A DNA stretch of 64,000 nucleotides from Variovorax paradoxus (GTDB lineage: Bacteria; Pseudomonadota; Gammaproteobacteria; Burkholderiales; Burkholderiaceae_C), in NCBI RefSeq assembly GCF_009755665.1, contig NZ_CP046622.1, positions 496,001 through 560,000 of the forward strand, in the 5' to 3' direction. Below, piece by piece: positions 63,911 through 64,000 of the stretch. Every line of letters begins with the position of its first letter. The stretch's first letter is position 1. The notes below the pieces were generated by a model, which saw only the letters and a list, made by a program, of their open reading frames with translations, had not been told where the DNA came from and searched no databases. The position numbers and the translations under genes are program-made.

Positions 63911-64000
63911 ATGTCTCTAACGTTCGGCTCATTCTTGCTGCTTTCCGGTCTCGCGCTCGCGGTTGCGGCACAAGTCGGCATTGCGTTGCACGCTTTCACG
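63911..64000 (+). CDS. N-terminal fragment of a membrane or secreted protein
   Basis: An open frame from ATG 63911 runs off the window: MSLTFGSFLLLSGLALAVAA, then QVGIALHAFT. A G-rich ribosome site (GAGGGGG) precedes it. The hydrophobic stretch (about 5-25) is a signal or membrane anchor. Too little remains for a family call. Confidence 0.5.
   Translation, partial: MSLTFGSFLLLSGLALAVAAQVGIALHAFT

Overview
The window looks like ordinary chromosome from a GC-rich betaproteobacterium of the Comamonadaceae, most like Variovorax or a close relative. The evidence is the very high G+C, dense coding on both strands, two Bug-type (tripartite tricarboxylate) binding proteins, a proteobacterial GshA-type glutamate-cysteine ligase, a DUF2917 gene divergent from a LysR gene, a PPi-type phosphofructokinase, and many LysR/IclR regulators beside acyl-CoA and aromatic catabolism genes. 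I see no tRNA, rRNA, insertion sequence, prophage, plasmid gene or CRISPR array. This is inference from gene content; no database was consulted.

Layout. 0-2 kb: tail of an unknown gene, then an overlapping pair on the minus strand (Bug binding protein, opine-dehydrogenase-like enzyme). 2.2-7.9 kb: leuS-lptE-holA-proA. 8-15 kb: gshA, kup, a minus-strand NTF2-like/polysaccharide-deacetylase pair, benE and gshB. 15-18.6 kb: Fur-type iron-uptake operon (TonB receptor, PepSY membrane protein). 18.6-25.2 kb: class II amidotransferase, ABC binding protein, 14-helix MFS pump, Mx-type zinc peptidase, CWC mini-protein and PPi-phosphofructokinase. 25.2-28.4 kb: beta-oxidation operon thiolase-enoyl-CoA hydratase-acyl-CoA dehydrogenase. 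28.5-32.1 kb: DUF2917/LysR divergent pair, fasciclin lipoprotein, a small basic protein behind a hairpin leader, L,D-transpeptidase with a low-complexity secreted partner. 32.2-38.5 kb: malate synthase G; IclR regulator divergent from an HMG-CoA-lyase-like/CoA-transferase operon; LysR gene. 38.6-41.5 kb: DUF2214, fused MFS/spermidine-synthase-like protein, PsiF. 41.7-48.2 kb: argS-SPOR, dsbA, lptA-lptB-rpoN. 48.2-56.7 kb: LysE exporter, THUMP methyltransferase, adhesin-E, PIN protein, kinase-like protein coupled to an FMN glutamate-synthase-domain protein, UPF0149/SEC-C, GNAT, NTF2, pncC/cinA and pgpA. 56.8-64 kb: MFS, FAD monooxygenase plus Bug protein divergent from LysR, DUF3053 lipoprotein, thiL and the start of another gene.

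How genes work together. Housekeeping blocks are outer-membrane assembly (lptE, lptA, lptB), translation and replication (leuS, argS, holA), glutathione synthesis (gshA, gshB) and sigma-54 (rpoN). Catabolic operons sit next to their likely regulators. The clearest regulatory DNA is in divergent promoters: a palindrome inside overlapping IclR/lyase promoters at 35.3 kb, a 7-3-7 palindrome between DUF2917 and LysR at 28.9 kb, and an 8-bp inverted repeat between LysR and the Bug gene at 61.1 kb.

Nothing here is a clearly new defence or mobile system. The best leads for undescribed biology are the structured leader of kup (9.3-9.43 kb), the hairpin leader and small basic protein at 30.6-31.1 kb, and the translationally coupled FMN-glutamate-synthase-like/kinase-like pair at 51.2-53.8 kb.
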